64,000 nucleotides of DNA from Corynebacterium amycolatum (GTDB lineage Bacteria > Actinomycetota > Actinomycetes > Mycobacteriales > Mycobacteriaceae): contig NZ_CP069513.1 of assembly GCF_016889425.1 (NCBI RefSeq), positions 310,001 through 374,000 on the forward strand. Direction: 5' to 3'. A program made the translations under genes and the position numbers. Below, in pieces: positions 51,727 through 60,732 of this stretch. How positions within the stretch are numbered: position 1 is the stretch's first letter; every line of letters starts with the position of its first letter. Under the pieces are notes generated by a model. The model saw only the letters and a program-made list of their open reading frames with translations. It was not told where the DNA came from and made no database searches.

Positions 51727-52500
51727 CTAGACGAGTTCCGCCAAGTCACTGACCACAATGTCGGCACCCGCTCGGCGCAGCGCTTCTGCGCCAGCACCGC
51801 GGTCAACACCAATGACCAGACCAAATGCGCCGGCTGCACCCGCTTGCACACCGCTGATGGCATCCTCAACCACCACAGCATCGCGCGGTGCCACCCCCAG
51901 ATTCTCCGCCGCGTACACGAAAGTATCGGCGGCTGGCTTACCCGGCAGGTTGTTCTCGTGCGCCACCACGCCGTCAACAATCTCCACGAACCGCTCACGC
52001 AGCCCAGCGGCCGTCAGCACCGGCACCGCGTTCTTCGACGAGCTGACCACCGCCAACTGCGGTTTTTCGCTTGCCGACGAGTCCCCCGCGCCCTGTAACT
52101 CGTCGAGCAGCGCTACCGACCCCGGGTAGGCCTCGATTCCTTTCTCGACTCGCGCCAGGAAGTCATCGTTCTTGCGCTTCCCGAGCCCCACAATCGTCTC
52201 GTCTTTCGCTGTGTCCTCATCGCTACCGTGTGGCAGCGAGATGCCGCGAGATTCCAGGATTGCTGCGATGCCCTCATCGCGGCGGCGACCATCGAGGTAG
52301 GTGAAATAGTCCTCCTCTGTGTAGGCCGAGACCCCCTTGTGCTCGAAGTAGTCGCTAAACATGTCCGCCCACGCCTGCTCGTGCACATCGGCGGTAGGGG
52401 TAATCACTCCGTCGAGGTCAAAGAGGATTGCGCCCGCGCTATGGAGGAATTCTTTGGCCTTTGCAAGGTTGGTAGCACTGTCGGTCGTGGAATTAGTCAT
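51727..52500 (-). CDS. pgmB: Beta-phosphoglucomutase family HAD protein
   Basis: The 257-residue HAD protein has motif I as AILFDLDGVITPTAD (catalytic Asp pair), a helical cap, VVSSSKN as motif II, and VVVEDAISGVQAGAAGAFG as motif IV. This is the beta-phosphoglucomutase group that turns beta-glucose 1-phosphate into glucose 6-phosphate. It lies directly upstream of the GH65 gene (15 bases), so the two form an operon for disaccharide phosphorolysis. Confidence 0.9.
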   Translation of the reverse strand: MTNSTTDSATNLAKAKEFLHSAGAILFDLDGVITPTADVHEQAWADMFSDYFEHKGVSAYTEEDYFTYLDGRRRDEGIAAILESRGISLPHGSDEDTAKDETIVGLGKRKNDDFLARVEKGIEAYPGSVALLDELQGAGDSSASEKPQLAVVSSSKNAVPVLTAAGLRERFVEIVDGVVAHENNLPGKPAADTFVYAAENLGVAPRDAVVVEDAISGVQAGAAGAFGLVIGVDRGAGAEALRRAGADIVVSDLAELV

Positions 52501-52857
52501 GGGGGTCGCAGCTCCTTGGACGTTGCAGACTGCATATTCGCAATTAACTTCTCAATCAACGCTAGCAACGTTGCCCCTAGCCCGCTTGTGAACCCGGGTA
52601 TCTCAAATTCTGAGCGCGCAGGTGCCACACACTGGCAACGGTTGGGGCTCTCAGTGCACACACCGCGGGTGCTTCCAACTCGGGTAGTTCCAACGCACGC
52701 CCTCTAAGCACGCGCAACCACCACAGCAAAACAAACTGCCGGGTATATACGGAATTGGCTTTAGAAATCAGCCAACAACACATACACACCGGCAGTTTGG
52801 TGGTTATTTAGTTAGTTCGGCTCGGCAGTCGCCTGCTAACCCTAGCCTGACCCAGAA
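52501..52857. other. Gap between pgmB and aceB, with terminator, no gene
   Basis: The 357 bases contain only the aceB terminator hairpin and the promoter region of pgmB. The longest open stretch (70 codons on the minus strand) has no family features and was not accepted. Confidence 0.6.
52732..52799 (-). terminator. Large two-part hairpin terminator of aceB
   Basis: CAAACTGCCGG (52732-52742) pairs perfectly with CCGGCAGTTTG (52789-52799); inside it TTGGCT (52755-52760) pairs with AGCCAA (52770-52775). On the minus strand the stem is followed by TTTTG. Confidence 0.75.
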
Positions 52858-55068
52858 TTAATCCTGGTCGATGCCCTCGCGCTTCTTGAACTCCAGGCGA
52901 CGGCGGTGCAGGATCGGCTCGGTGTAACCGGACGGCTGGTTGACACCGTCGAGGATGAGCTCCTTGGCAGCCTGGAAACCAATGGACTTGTCGAAGTCCG
53001 GGGCCATCGGCAGGTACGCCTCATCGCCCTCGTTCTGGCGGTCAACAACCTCGGCCATACGCTGAAGCGAATCGATAATCTGCTCCTCGGTGACAACACC
53101 GTGCAGCAGCCAGTTAGCCAGAGTCTGGGAGGAAATACGCAGGGTAGCGCGGTCCTCCATCAGGTCAACATCGTTGATGTCCGGCACCTTGGAGCAGCCA
53201 ACACCCTGCTCAACCCAGCGGATAACGTAGCCCAGGATGGACTGGCAGTTGTTGTCCAGCTCGTTAGCCTTGTCCTCATCGGACCAGTCAGCGCCCGGCT
53301 CGCCAGCCTTAGCTGCCGCTACCGGGATGGTGAGCAGATCACCGAAGGTGTCGCGGCGACCGTCGGTAAGCAGCTTGTCCTGAACGCCGAAGACGTCAAC
53401 CTCGTGGTAGTGGGTAGCGTGCAGCACACCACCGGTCGGGGACGGAACCCACGCGGTGGAAGCACCCTGCTTCGGCTGACCAATCTTCTGCTCCAGCAGC
53501 TCGGCCATCTGCTCGGTCATAGCCCACATACCCTTACCGATCTGAGCCTTGCCCTGCAGGCCGTGTGCCAGACCGGAGTCGACGTTGTTGTCCTCGTAAG
53601 CCAGCATCCACGGAGCGGTCTTCTGAACAGCCTTGCGGAACATCGGACCAGCCTGGATGGAGGTGTGGATCTCATCACCAGTGCGGTCCATGAAGCCGGT
53701 GTTAATGAAAACGACACGCTCGGAAACAGCCTTGATGGCGGCGTCCAGGTTGACGGAGGTACGACGCTCCTCGTCCATCAGGCCGACCTTCAGGGTGTTG
53801 TGCGGCAGACCCAGCAGCTTCTCCACATCAGCGAACAGCTCGTTGGTGAATGCAGCCTCATCCGGGCCGTGCTGCTTCGGCTTCACAATGTAGATAGAGC
53901 CGGTACGGGAGTTCTTACGTGCGTTGTCCTGGTCCAGGCCCGGGATTGCACAAGCAGCGGTGATGACGGCATCCATGATGCCCTCGAAGATCTCCTCGCC
54001 GTCGCGGTCGAGGATGGCCGGGTTCTGCATCAGGTGACCGACGTTACGGATCAGGTTCAGGGAACGACCGTGCAGGGTGACCTCGGAACCGTCGAGCGCG
54101 GTGTAGGTGCGGTCGTCGTTGATGGTACGAGACAGCTTCTTGCCGCCACGGGTGAACTCGACTGCGAGGTCACCGACGTTCAGGCCCAGCCAGTTGGTGT
54201 AACCCAGGGTCTTGTCTGCAGCGTCAACTGCGGCGACAGAGTCCTCGAGGTCCATGATGTTGGTGACAGCGGCTTCCAGGATGATGTCCTTGACGCCGGC
54301 CTTGTCGGTCTTGCCGACCGGGGACTCCGGGTCAATCAGCAGCTGGATGTGCAGACCGTTGTGCTTGAAGTAAATGGACTCCGGTGCGTCCTTGTCGCCG
54401 GTGTAGCCGACCAGGGTCTCCGGCTCGCGCAGACCGGAGGTAGCGTCACCTTCCAGGGTTGCCTGCAGGTGACCGTCGACGATGTCGTAAGAGATGACGT
54501 CCGCGTGGGAACCGTCAACCAGCGGCAGAGCCTTGTCCAGGAAGTCACGGCCCCATGCGATAACACGGTCACCACGGACCTTGTTGTAGCCCGGGGTGTC
54601 CTTCTCCGCACCGCCATCTTCAGCAATAGCGTTGGTACCGTACAGCGCGTCGTAAAGCGAGCCCCAGCGTGCGTTCGCAGCGTTGATGGCGAAACGGGCG
54701 TTGAGGACCGGCACAACCAGCTGCGGACCAGCGGTGGAAGTAATCTCGGTGTCGACGCCCTCGGTGGTGACCTGGAAGTCACCCGGGTTGTCAACGAGGT
54801 AGCCAATTTCCTTCAGGAATGCGACGTACTCATCCTGGTTCTGCTTGCCCGGGTGTTCCTTGTACCAAGCGTCGAGCTTTTCCTGCAGCTCATCGCGCTT
54901 GGCCAGCAACTCGCGGTTGCGCGGAGTGTACTTAGCGACAATGTCACCGAAGCCGTTCCAGAACGCGTCCTTGTCCTCAATGCCGGCGGCGGGGAGTGCG
55001 GTGTCATTAACAAAGTCGTAAAGAACCTTCGCGACCTGCATTCCACCTGCCGAAATACGCTGTGCCAT
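52858..55068 (-). CDS. aceB: Malate synthase G AceB
   Basis: The 736-residue enzyme condenses glyoxylate with acetyl-CoA to malate in the glyoxylate shunt. The length and the sections [51 protein letters not shown] and [14 protein letters not shown] identify the large monomeric G form. Catalytic acid residues lie in the MDLEDS segment and later Asp-rich part. Start at ATG 55068 has GAGGAGAG directly upstream; a further in-frame ATG lies beyond but is not supported. It is divergent from aceA across a 1-kb region. Confidence 0.97.
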   Translation of the reverse strand: MAQRISAGGMQVAKVLYDFVNDTALPAAGIEDKDAFWNGFGDIVAKYTPRNRELLAKRDELQEKLDAWYKEHPGKQNQDEYVAFLKEIGYLVDNPGDFQVTTEGVDTEITSTAGPQLVVPVLNARFAINAANARWGSLYDALYGTNAIAEDGGAEKDTPGYNKVRGDRVIAWGRDFLDKALPLVDGSHADVISYDIVDGHLQATLEGDATSGLREPETLVGYTGDKDAPESIYFKHNGLHIQLLIDPESPVGKTDKAGVKDIILEAAVTNIMDLEDSVAAVDAADKTLGYTNWLGLNVGDLAVEFTRGGKKLSRTINDDRTYTALDGSEVTLHGRSLNLIRNVGHLMQNPAILDRDGEEIFEGIMDAVITAACAIPGLDQDNARKNSRTGSIYIVKPKQHGPDEAAFTNELFADVEKLLGLPHNTLKVGLMDEERRTSVNLDAAIKAVSERVVFINTGFMDRTGDEIHTSIQAGPMFRKAVQKTAPWMLAYEDNNVDSGLAHGLQGKAQIGKGMWAMTEQMAELLEQKIGQPKQGASTAWVPSPTGGVLHATHYHEVDVFGVQDKLLTDGRRDTFGDLLTIPVAAAKAGEPGADWSDEDKANELDNNCQSILGYVIRWVEQGVGCSKVPDINDVDLMEDRATLRISSQTLANWLLHGVVTEEQIIDSLQRMAEVVDRQNEGDEAYLPMAPDFDKSIGFQAAKELILDGVNQPSGYTEPILHRRRLEFKKREGIDQD

Positions 55069-55800
55069 TGCTCTCCTCAAAACTATTGATTGCAATTTGC
55101 CCATCCAGCCACAGCCACGTCAGCGGCTCACGCACTGGATGCGTTGTTCCCCTACTGTATGTGATTCGGCGCACTTATGGACCGTCTTTTTTCATAACCC
55201 CCAACCGCCAGCCCGGTATAGCGCCGCTCACATTTGCTATTTCATTCGCTTTACGACGAGCACCCCGCGAACAGGCCCTACCCCTCCCCGATGACCATTC
55301 GGGCATTCAATCCCGACTCCACAACCAGCTCTCCCCACCCGCCTTGACCGCAGCATCCCTCGCACTCTTTCCTCCAGCCACGAAACAACACACGCAATGG
55401 GAAAGTGTCGCGCCTCACAGGCATTTACTATTGCGACCTGCACATCAACGGCCACCAACCAATCGTGTCGCGGCAGCCTCCACCTTCAAACCAGACCATA
55501 AAAGCGAGATGGCAACCGAAGCTCTGGCCACCATCCACGAACGCTCCGGCGGGGTATTGACGGTGTAACGGCAGTGTATTTAGAAGCCCGTTTCTACCTT
55601 TACGGCCGCGATTTCGGGGGTAGCGAATCACCCCCTAAACCCCAAACACTGTTAACGACCAGCTTTGATAATTACCAAAATATAAATCACCCCAAAGTGG
55701 GGGGAACATTATTAACGGGGCCATCACAGGAAAATAACAGTACGAATGTACCGCCCGGTCACAGGCAAAAATAGCTAAAGCCAAGCTACACATTGCAATG

Positions 55801-55812
55801 TTTGCAAACTTC
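55801..55812. promoter_or_regulatory. RamB-like operator in the aceB-aceA gap
   Basis: TTTGCAAACTTC resembles the inverse of the RamB consensus A(A/G)AACTTTGCAAA, with one clear base difference. It lies 274 bases before the aceA start. RamB, the presumed binder, is encoded just beyond aceA. Confidence 0.45.
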
Positions 55813-55937
55813 ACAAGTGTTATCCGGGTTACATACTTGAATTCACATCCAGAGTTGCTTGACGAACTTAGCGCTATGCCCCAAAATGTGAGACATGGCA
55901 CGCGGAAGCGGACATTGTTTTTGTTCGCGTGTTTGTG

Positions 55938-55972
55938 TGCAGGGGTACGGCATTTTGCTAGCACCCCCTGCA
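55938..55972. repeat. Inverted G/C-tract pair upstream of aceA
   Basis: TGCAGGGGT (55938-55946) is inverted as ACCCCCTGCA (55963-55972) with one extra C, around a 16-base spacer. Each arm contains one RamA-consensus G/C-tract. Confidence 0.6.
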
Positions 55973-56085
55973 TTCACGTGACACCGCGGTCACTATCGGG
56001 TCAGCATGTAGATCGGTTCTGTCGGAATTGTTCTTAAGTCAGCACCCGGAGTTCGAAAAGCAAGCAAAAGGAAGTGACTCCGTTT

Positions 56086-57378
56086 ATGTCTAACGTTGGT
56101 AAGGCACGTACCGCCGCCGAAATCCAGAAGGATTGGGACGAGAACCCGCGCTGGGAAGGTATCACCCGCGACTACACCGCTGAGCAGGTTGCTGAGCTCC
56201 AGGGCACCGTCGTCGAGGAGAACACCCTCGCTCGCCGTGGCGCCGAGATCCTGTGGGAAGGCGTCAACGTTAAGGACGACTCCTACATCAACGCTCTGGG
56301 TGCACTGACCGGCAACATGGCCGTTCAGCAGGCTCGCGCTGGCCTGAAGGCTGTCTACCTCTCCGGTTGGCAGGTTGCTGGTGACGCTAACCTCTCCGGC
56401 CACACCTACCCGGACCAGTCCCTGTACCCGGCTAACTCCGTGCCGAACGTCGTTCGCCGCATCAACAACGCTCTGCTCCGTGCAGACGAGATTGCTCGCA
56501 TCGAGGGCGACGACTCCGTCGACAACTGGCTGCTGCCGATCGTCGCTGACGGTGAGGCTGGCTTCGGTGGCGCTCTGAACGTCTACGAGCTGCAGAAGGC
56601 CATGATCAACGCTGGTGCCGCTGGTACCCACTGGGAGGACCAGCTCGCTTCCGAGAAGAAGTGTGGCCACCTGGGCGGCAAGGTCCTGATCCCGACCCAG
56701 CAGCACATCCGTACCCTGACCTCTGCTCGCCTGGCTGCTGACGTCTCCAACACCCCGACCGTCATCATCGCCCGCACCGACGCTGAGGCCGCCACCCTCA
56801 TCACCTCCGATGTTGATGAGCGCGACCAGAAGTTCATCACCGGCGACCGCACCTCCGAGGGCTTCTACCACGTCCAGAACGGCCTGGAGCCGTGCATCGA
56901 TCGTGCGAAGTCCTACGCTCCGTACGCTGACATGATTTGGATGGAGACCGGTACTCCGGACCTCGAGCTGGCTAAGAAGTTCGCTGAGGGCGTCAAGGCT
57001 GAGTACCCGGACCAGCTCCTGGCTTACAACTGCTCCCCGTCCTTCAACTGGTCCGCTCACCTCGAGAAGGACGAGATTGCCAAGTTCCAGAACGAGCTGG
57101 GCAAGATGGGCTTCAAGTTCCAGTTCATCACCCTGGCTGGCTTCCACGCCCTGAACTACGGCATGTTCGACCTGGCTTACGGCTACGCTCGCGAGCAGAT
57201 GTCCGCATTCGTCGACCTGCAGAACCGCGAGTTCGAGGCTGCCGAGAAGCGCGGTTTCACCGCTGTCAAGCACCAGCGCGAGGTTGGCGCTGGCTACTTC
57301 GACCGCATCGCCACCACCGTCGACCCGAACTCCTCCACCACCGCCCTGAAGGGCTCCACCGAGGAGGGCCAGTTCTAA
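56086..57378 (+). CDS. aceA: Isocitrate lyase AceA
   Basis: The 430-residue enzyme splits isocitrate to succinate and glyoxylate. The active-site motif is [10 protein letters not shown] with Cys193, and [11 protein letters not shown] and [14 protein letters not shown] supply Mg and substrate ligands. The last residues carry the normal C-terminal helix. Codon use is strongly biased to CTG/GAG/GCT/AAG, as in highly expressed genes. A GTG four codons upstream is possible, but it would overlap the Shine-Dalgarno. Confidence 0.98.
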   Translation: MSNVGKARTAAEIQKDWDENPRWEGITRDYTAEQVAELQGTVVEENTLARRGAEILWEGVNVKDDSYINALGALTGNMAVQQARAGLKAVYLSGWQVAGDANLSGHTYPDQSLYPANSVPNVVRRINNALLRADEIARIEGDDSVDNWLLPIVADGEAGFGGALNVYELQKAMINAGAAGTHWEDQLASEKKCGHLGGKVLIPTQQHIRTLTSARLAADVSNTPTVIIARTDAEAATLITSDVDERDQKFITGDRTSEGFYHVQNGLEPCIDRAKSYAPYADMIWMETGTPDLELAKKFAEGVKAEYPDQLLAYNCSPSFNWSAHLEKDEIAKFQNELGKMGFKFQFITLAGFHALNYGMFDLAYGYAREQMSAFVDLQNREFEAAEKRGFTAVKHQREVGAGYFDRIATTVDPNSSTTALKGSTEEGQF

Positions 57379-57417
57379 GTCACCCGGCTTAGGGCTTAGG
57401 TCTAAGACCTAGCTTCA

Positions 57418-57463
57418 ACACCCAGCGAGGGCTGCACCTGCAGCTTTCGCTGGGTGTTTTTTG
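57418..57463 (+). terminator. Intrinsic terminator of aceA
   Basis: ACACCCAGCGA (57418-57428) pairs perfectly with TCGCTGGGTGT (57447-57457), with an inner GCTGC/GCAGC stem, followed by TTTTTT (57458-57463). A small extra inverted repeat TAGGTCT-A-AGACCTA lies just before it (57398-57412). Confidence 0.92.
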
Positions 57464-57580
57464 TGCGTTCATCGACGTGTCGACTCCGGGCCGTCGTGAA
57501 GCGTGCCAGAGAACCTGAGCGCCTACGCACCTAAGCAAAGGTTGCAACGGCTTTCTACACAAATTCAGCAAAGCCCGCGA

Positions 57581-57586
57581 TATGCT
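57581..57586 (+). promoter_or_regulatory. Predicted -10 element of ramB (leaderless)
   Basis: TATGCT is followed by seven bases and then the ATG at 57594. Two GCAAAG motifs at about 57535 and 57569 resemble half of the RamB consensus and could serve autorepression. Confidence 0.5.
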
Positions 57587-57593
57587 GAGCAGT

Positions 57594-59018
57594 ATGTCGA
57601 AAACCTATGTCGGATCCCGCCTCCGCCAGCTACGCCGCGAGCGCGACCTCAGCCAGGCCGCGCTCGCACAGGCGTTGGGCCTCTCGGCTAGTTACGTCAA
57701 CCAGATCGAGCACGACGTCCGCCCACTAACCGTTCCTGTTCTGCTTCGTATCACGGACACATTCGGCGTTGACGCGACTTTCTTCTCCCGCGATGACGAC
57801 TCCCGCCTCCTCGCTGAGGTCCAGGACGTGGTGATGGACAAGGAGATCGCCAAGTCCCCCATGGATCTGCAGGAAATCTCGGAAATGGTTCGCGACCACC
57901 CTGATATCGCCCGCATCATGGTGGACATCCACCGCCGCTACCGCAACGTCACCGACAAACTCTCCCTGGCCACCGAGGAGCGTAACTTCGGCAACAGCAC
58001 CGACACCGCCTCCGGCTCACAGGCGCTGACCATGCCACACGAGGAAGTCCGCGACTACTTCTATGCCCGCCAGAACTACATCGCTTCGGTCGACACGGCC
58101 GCCGAGGAGCTGGCCCGCGAGCTGCGCATCACCGACGAGACCACCGATGTGGTCTCTGTGCTGGCCGACAGGCTGTCCAACGACCATGGGATTCGGATTG
58201 CGCTGGAATCGTCGTTAGGCGATGTGCAGCACAGCCTTGATCGGCGGACGAAGACGCTCTACCTCGCGCGGCACCTCTCGCCGGGGCAGCGGGCCTTCCG
58301 CATGGCCACGGAGCTGGGGTTTTTGGAGCAGGGCGAGACCATTTCCGAGGCTGTCGCGTCCGGGCATTTCATGTCGGAGGAGTCGAGGAAACTGGCACAG
58401 CGCGGTGTCGCGACATACTACGCTGCGGCGCTAATTCTGCCGTATGAGTCGTTCCATGCGATGGCTGAGTCGAAACGCTACGACATCGAGCTGTTGTCGC
58501 GCACGTATGGAGTCGGCTACGAGACCATCTGCCACCGACTGTCCACGATGCAACGTCCCAGCTTGGGCGGCATTCCGTGGACATTCGTGCGCGTCGACCG
58601 CGCGGGCAATATGTCCAAACGCCAATCCGCCACGGGCTTCCACTTCACGCATTCGGGCGGTACCTGCCCGCTGTGGAACGTCTACGAGACCTTCTCCTAT
58701 CCCGGCAAGGTCATGCGGCAGGTCGCGCTCATGCCGGATGGTCGGCCCTACATGTGGATTTCGCGGACCGTGGAGCATCATGCGGCGCGTTTCGGCAAGC
58801 CAGGTAAGGTTTTTGCCATCGGTTTGGGCTGCGAGGCCCGGCACGCTGAGCGCACCGTGTACGCCGACGGACTCGATCTCGCGGACCTCGACGCCGCCAC
58901 TCCGATTGGCGCTGGCTGCAGGGTCTGCTCCCGCGAGGCATGTCCGCAGCGCGCGTTCCCGCCGATTCATCGGGATATCGACATCAACATGCACCGCTCC
59001 ACCGTCTCACCGTACTAA
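57594..59018 (+). CDS. ramB: Transcriptional regulator RamB (acetate metabolism)
   Basis: The 474-residue protein, the same length as C. glutamicum RamB, has an N-terminal XRE helix-turn-helix (about 5-65, [20 protein letters not shown]). A middle ImmA/IrrE-like domain (about 165-330) follows. The C-terminal DUF2083 domain is rich in conserved Cys and His ([28 protein letters not shown]), perhaps a metal or acyl-CoA sensing site. RamB represses aceA, aceB and its own gene in the absence of acetate. Its location beside aceA fits that role. Start ATG 57594 gives the exact family length. Confidence 0.93.
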   Translation: MSKTYVGSRLRQLRRERDLSQAALAQALGLSASYVNQIEHDVRPLTVPVLLRITDTFGVDATFFSRDDDSRLLAEVQDVVMDKEIAKSPMDLQEISEMVRDHPDIARIMVDIHRRYRNVTDKLSLATEERNFGNSTDTASGSQALTMPHEEVRDYFYARQNYIASVDTAAEELARELRITDETTDVVSVLADRLSNDHGIRIALESSLGDVQHSLDRRTKTLYLARHLSPGQRAFRMATELGFLEQGETISEAVASGHFMSEESRKLAQRGVATYYAAALILPYESFHAMAESKRYDIELLSRTYGVGYETICHRLSTMQRPSLGGIPWTFVRVDRAGNMSKRQSATGFHFTHSGGTCPLWNVYETFSYPGKVMRQVALMPDGRPYMWISRTVEHHAARFGKPGKVFAIGLGCEARHAERTVYADGLDLADLDAATPIGAGCRVCSREACPQRAFPPIHRDIDINMHRSTVSPY

Positions 59019-59104
59019 TTCGCTTTACGACGGGCGCAGGGGCGGCCTGTTTGCGGGGGGCTTGGTTTGCGGGGGAAGATCCCAAAAAAGAAGACCCCCA
59101 AAAA

Positions 59105-59177
59105 AGAAAGTGCTTAAGTTTATGACACTTTCGCACCGATTTTCACGGTCAAACTGTCATAAACTTAAGAACTAACT
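59105..59177. repeat. 73-bp inverted-repeat element R4, T-run on minus strand
   Basis: Arms 59105-59127 and 59155-59177 flank a 27-base spacer; the inner 15 bases, CTTAA-GTTTATGACA, are perfectly inverted. On the minus strand the hairpin is followed by TTTTTTGGGGG and a second TTTTTTGGG, so it can terminate lpd. The spacer shares TTTTCAC and a terminal AAAC with R3. It lies between convergent ramB and lpd. Confidence 0.85.
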
Positions 59178-59234
59178 CGTATCTACCTGAGCCGGGACCA
59201 GCGAAAACTGGCCCTAGGCCAAAGCCACAACCTC

Positions 59235-60650
59235 TTACAGGTTAATCATCTTGCCCATAACGCCCTCGGCTGCTTCCTTCATGGCCTCGGACATGGTCGG
59301 GTGAATGTGAACGGCGCGGCCGATTTCCTCAGTGGTCAGCTCGTACTTCTCCGCCAGAACCAGCTGCGGCATGAGCTCGGAAACGTTGGCGCCCACCATG
59401 TGGCCACCCAGCAGCTCGCCGTATTCGGCATCTGCAATGAGCTTCACGAAACCAACCGGCTCCGCCAGACCCTGCGCCTTACCGTTGGCAGAGAACGGGA
59501 AGGTGGAGACCTTAATCTCGCGACCGTTCTCCTCTGCCCACTTCTTGGCCTGTGCCTCGGTCTTACCGAAGGAACCAACCTGTGGGTTACAGAAGGTTGC
59601 GCGCGGCATCATGTTGTAGTCCGGGATAGTCTCGGTCTCGTGACCCGCCATGTGCTCAGCTGCAATAACGCCCTGTGCCTCAGCGACATGTGCCAGCTGC
59701 AGCTTCATGGTGACGTCACCGATGGCGTAGATGTTATCGACGTTGGTGCGCATGTACTCGTCGATGACAATCTCGCCGCGCTCGCCCAACTCAACACCAG
59801 CCTTGTCCAGGCCGATACCCTCGGTGCGCGGTGCGAAGCCGATGGAGACCATAACGCGGTCGACGGTCAGAGTCTGCTCGTCGCCGCCATCCTTGGCCTC
59901 GACCTTGACCTCAACCGAGTCACCATTGTCCACGATGGAGGTGGTCTTGTGTCCAGTCATGAGCTTGACGCCCAGCTTCTTGTATTCCTTGGCAATAACC
60001 TTGGAGACGTCTGCGTCCTCGTTCGGTAGAACGTTGTCCATGAACTCGACGATGGTGACATCCACGCCGTAGTTGGCCAAGACGTATGCGAACTCCATAC
60101 CGATGGCGCCAGCGCCGACGATAACCATGGAGTCCGGCAGCTCGTCGGAGAGAATCTGCTCTTCGTAGGAAACGATGTTGCCGCCGACCTCAACGCCCGG
60201 CAGGGAACGGACGACAGAGCCGGTCGCAATAATCGCCTTATCGAAGGTAATTTCCTTGCCTTCGTCATCGCCATCAGTGATGGCCATGGAGGTCGGGCCA
60301 GTGAATTCACCGAAACCGTTGATTTCGGTGATCTTGTTCTTCTTCATCAGGAAATGAACACCCTTGACAATGCCCGCGGACACCTTGCGCGAACGCGCGT
60401 GTGCGGCACCGAAGTCAAAGGAGACATCGCCGGAGATACCGAAGGTCTTAGCCTCATGGTTGAAAATGTGCGCCACCTCGGCGTTCTTCAACAGAGACTT
60501 GGATGGGATACAGCCAACGTTGAGGCAGACACCGCCCCAGTATTGCTTCTCCACCACAGCGGTCTTCAGACCCAGCTGGGATGCACGGATTGCTGCGACG
60601 TATCCGCCAGGACCGCCGCCGAGTACTACAAGATCAAAATGTTCAGCCAC
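59235..60650 (-). CDS. lpd: Dihydrolipoamide dehydrogenase Lpd
   Basis: The 471-residue flavoenzyme is the shared E3 of the pyruvate and 2-oxoglutarate dehydrogenase complexes. FAD binds at VVLGGGPGGYVAAIRA, the redox disulfide is Cys42-Cys47 in GGVCLNVGCIPSK, NAD binds at GAGAIGMEFA, and AVHIHPTMSEA holds the catalytic His from the partner subunit. Start is GTG 60650 with a probable leaderless promoter. Confidence 0.97.
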   Translation of the reverse strand: MAEHFDLVVLGGGPGGYVAAIRASQLGLKTAVVEKQYWGGVCLNVGCIPSKSLLKNAEVAHIFNHEAKTFGISGDVSFDFGAAHARSRKVSAGIVKGVHFLMKKNKITEINGFGEFTGPTSMAITDGDDEGKEITFDKAIIATGSVVRSLPGVEVGGNIVSYEEQILSDELPDSMVIVGAGAIGMEFAYVLANYGVDVTIVEFMDNVLPNEDADVSKVIAKEYKKLGVKLMTGHKTTSIVDNGDSVEVKVEAKDGGDEQTLTVDRVMVSIGFAPRTEGIGLDKAGVELGERGEIVIDEYMRTNVDNIYAIGDVTMKLQLAHVAEAQGVIAAEHMAGHETETIPDYNMMPRATFCNPQVGSFGKTEAQAKKWAEENGREIKVSTFPFSANGKAQGLAEPVGFVKLIADAEYGELLGGHMVGANVSELMPQLVLAEKYELTTEEIGRAVHIHPTMSEAMKEAAEGVMGKMINL

Positions 60651-60657
60651 GTGCACA

Positions 60658-60663
60658 AGTCTA
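60658..60663 (-). promoter_or_regulatory. Predicted -10 element of lpd (leaderless)
   Basis: TAGACT on the minus strand is followed by seven bases and the GTG at 60650; no Shine-Dalgarno is present. Confidence 0.45.
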
Positions 60664-60732
60664 CGCACGACTTGTCTTTACTTCACGCGCGAGTCCCGGT
60701 TTTACCTACTGCGGTCGGCTACGGTGGTGGGC

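Larger units (their letters stand above)
55069..56085. promoter_or_regulatory. 1,017-bp divergent regulatory region between aceB and aceA
   Basis: No credible gene is present. C. glutamicum's aceB-aceA gap, from memory, is about 600 bases, so this one is longer. It contains several exact matches to the RamA consensus (G- or C-tracts of 4-6 bounded as in CGGGGGT or ACCCCCT): 55615-55621, 55630-55636, 55639-55644, 55689-55694, 55716-55721, 55941-55946 and 55963-55969. A RamB-like site is at 55801-55812 and a weak GlxR-like TGTTA-N6-TTACA at 55818-55833. AAAGGAA precedes the aceA ATG at about 11 bases. Confidence 0.6.

Noticed and set aside
52577..52789. Open minus-strand stretch of 70 codons upstream of pgmB
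   Set aside because: It overlaps the aceB terminator hairpin and has no coding signature.
53000..55089. Very long open frame on the plus strand opposite aceB (and similar ones opposite sdhA and hemL)
   Set aside because: Antisense frames of highly biased genes stay open by codon bias; the minus-strand proteins match known families over their full length.
55635..55973. Open minus-strand stretch of 112 codons in the aceB-aceA gap
   Set aside because: Composition is unlike neighbours, no ribosome-binding site or family motif is present, and it runs across the likely regulatory sites.
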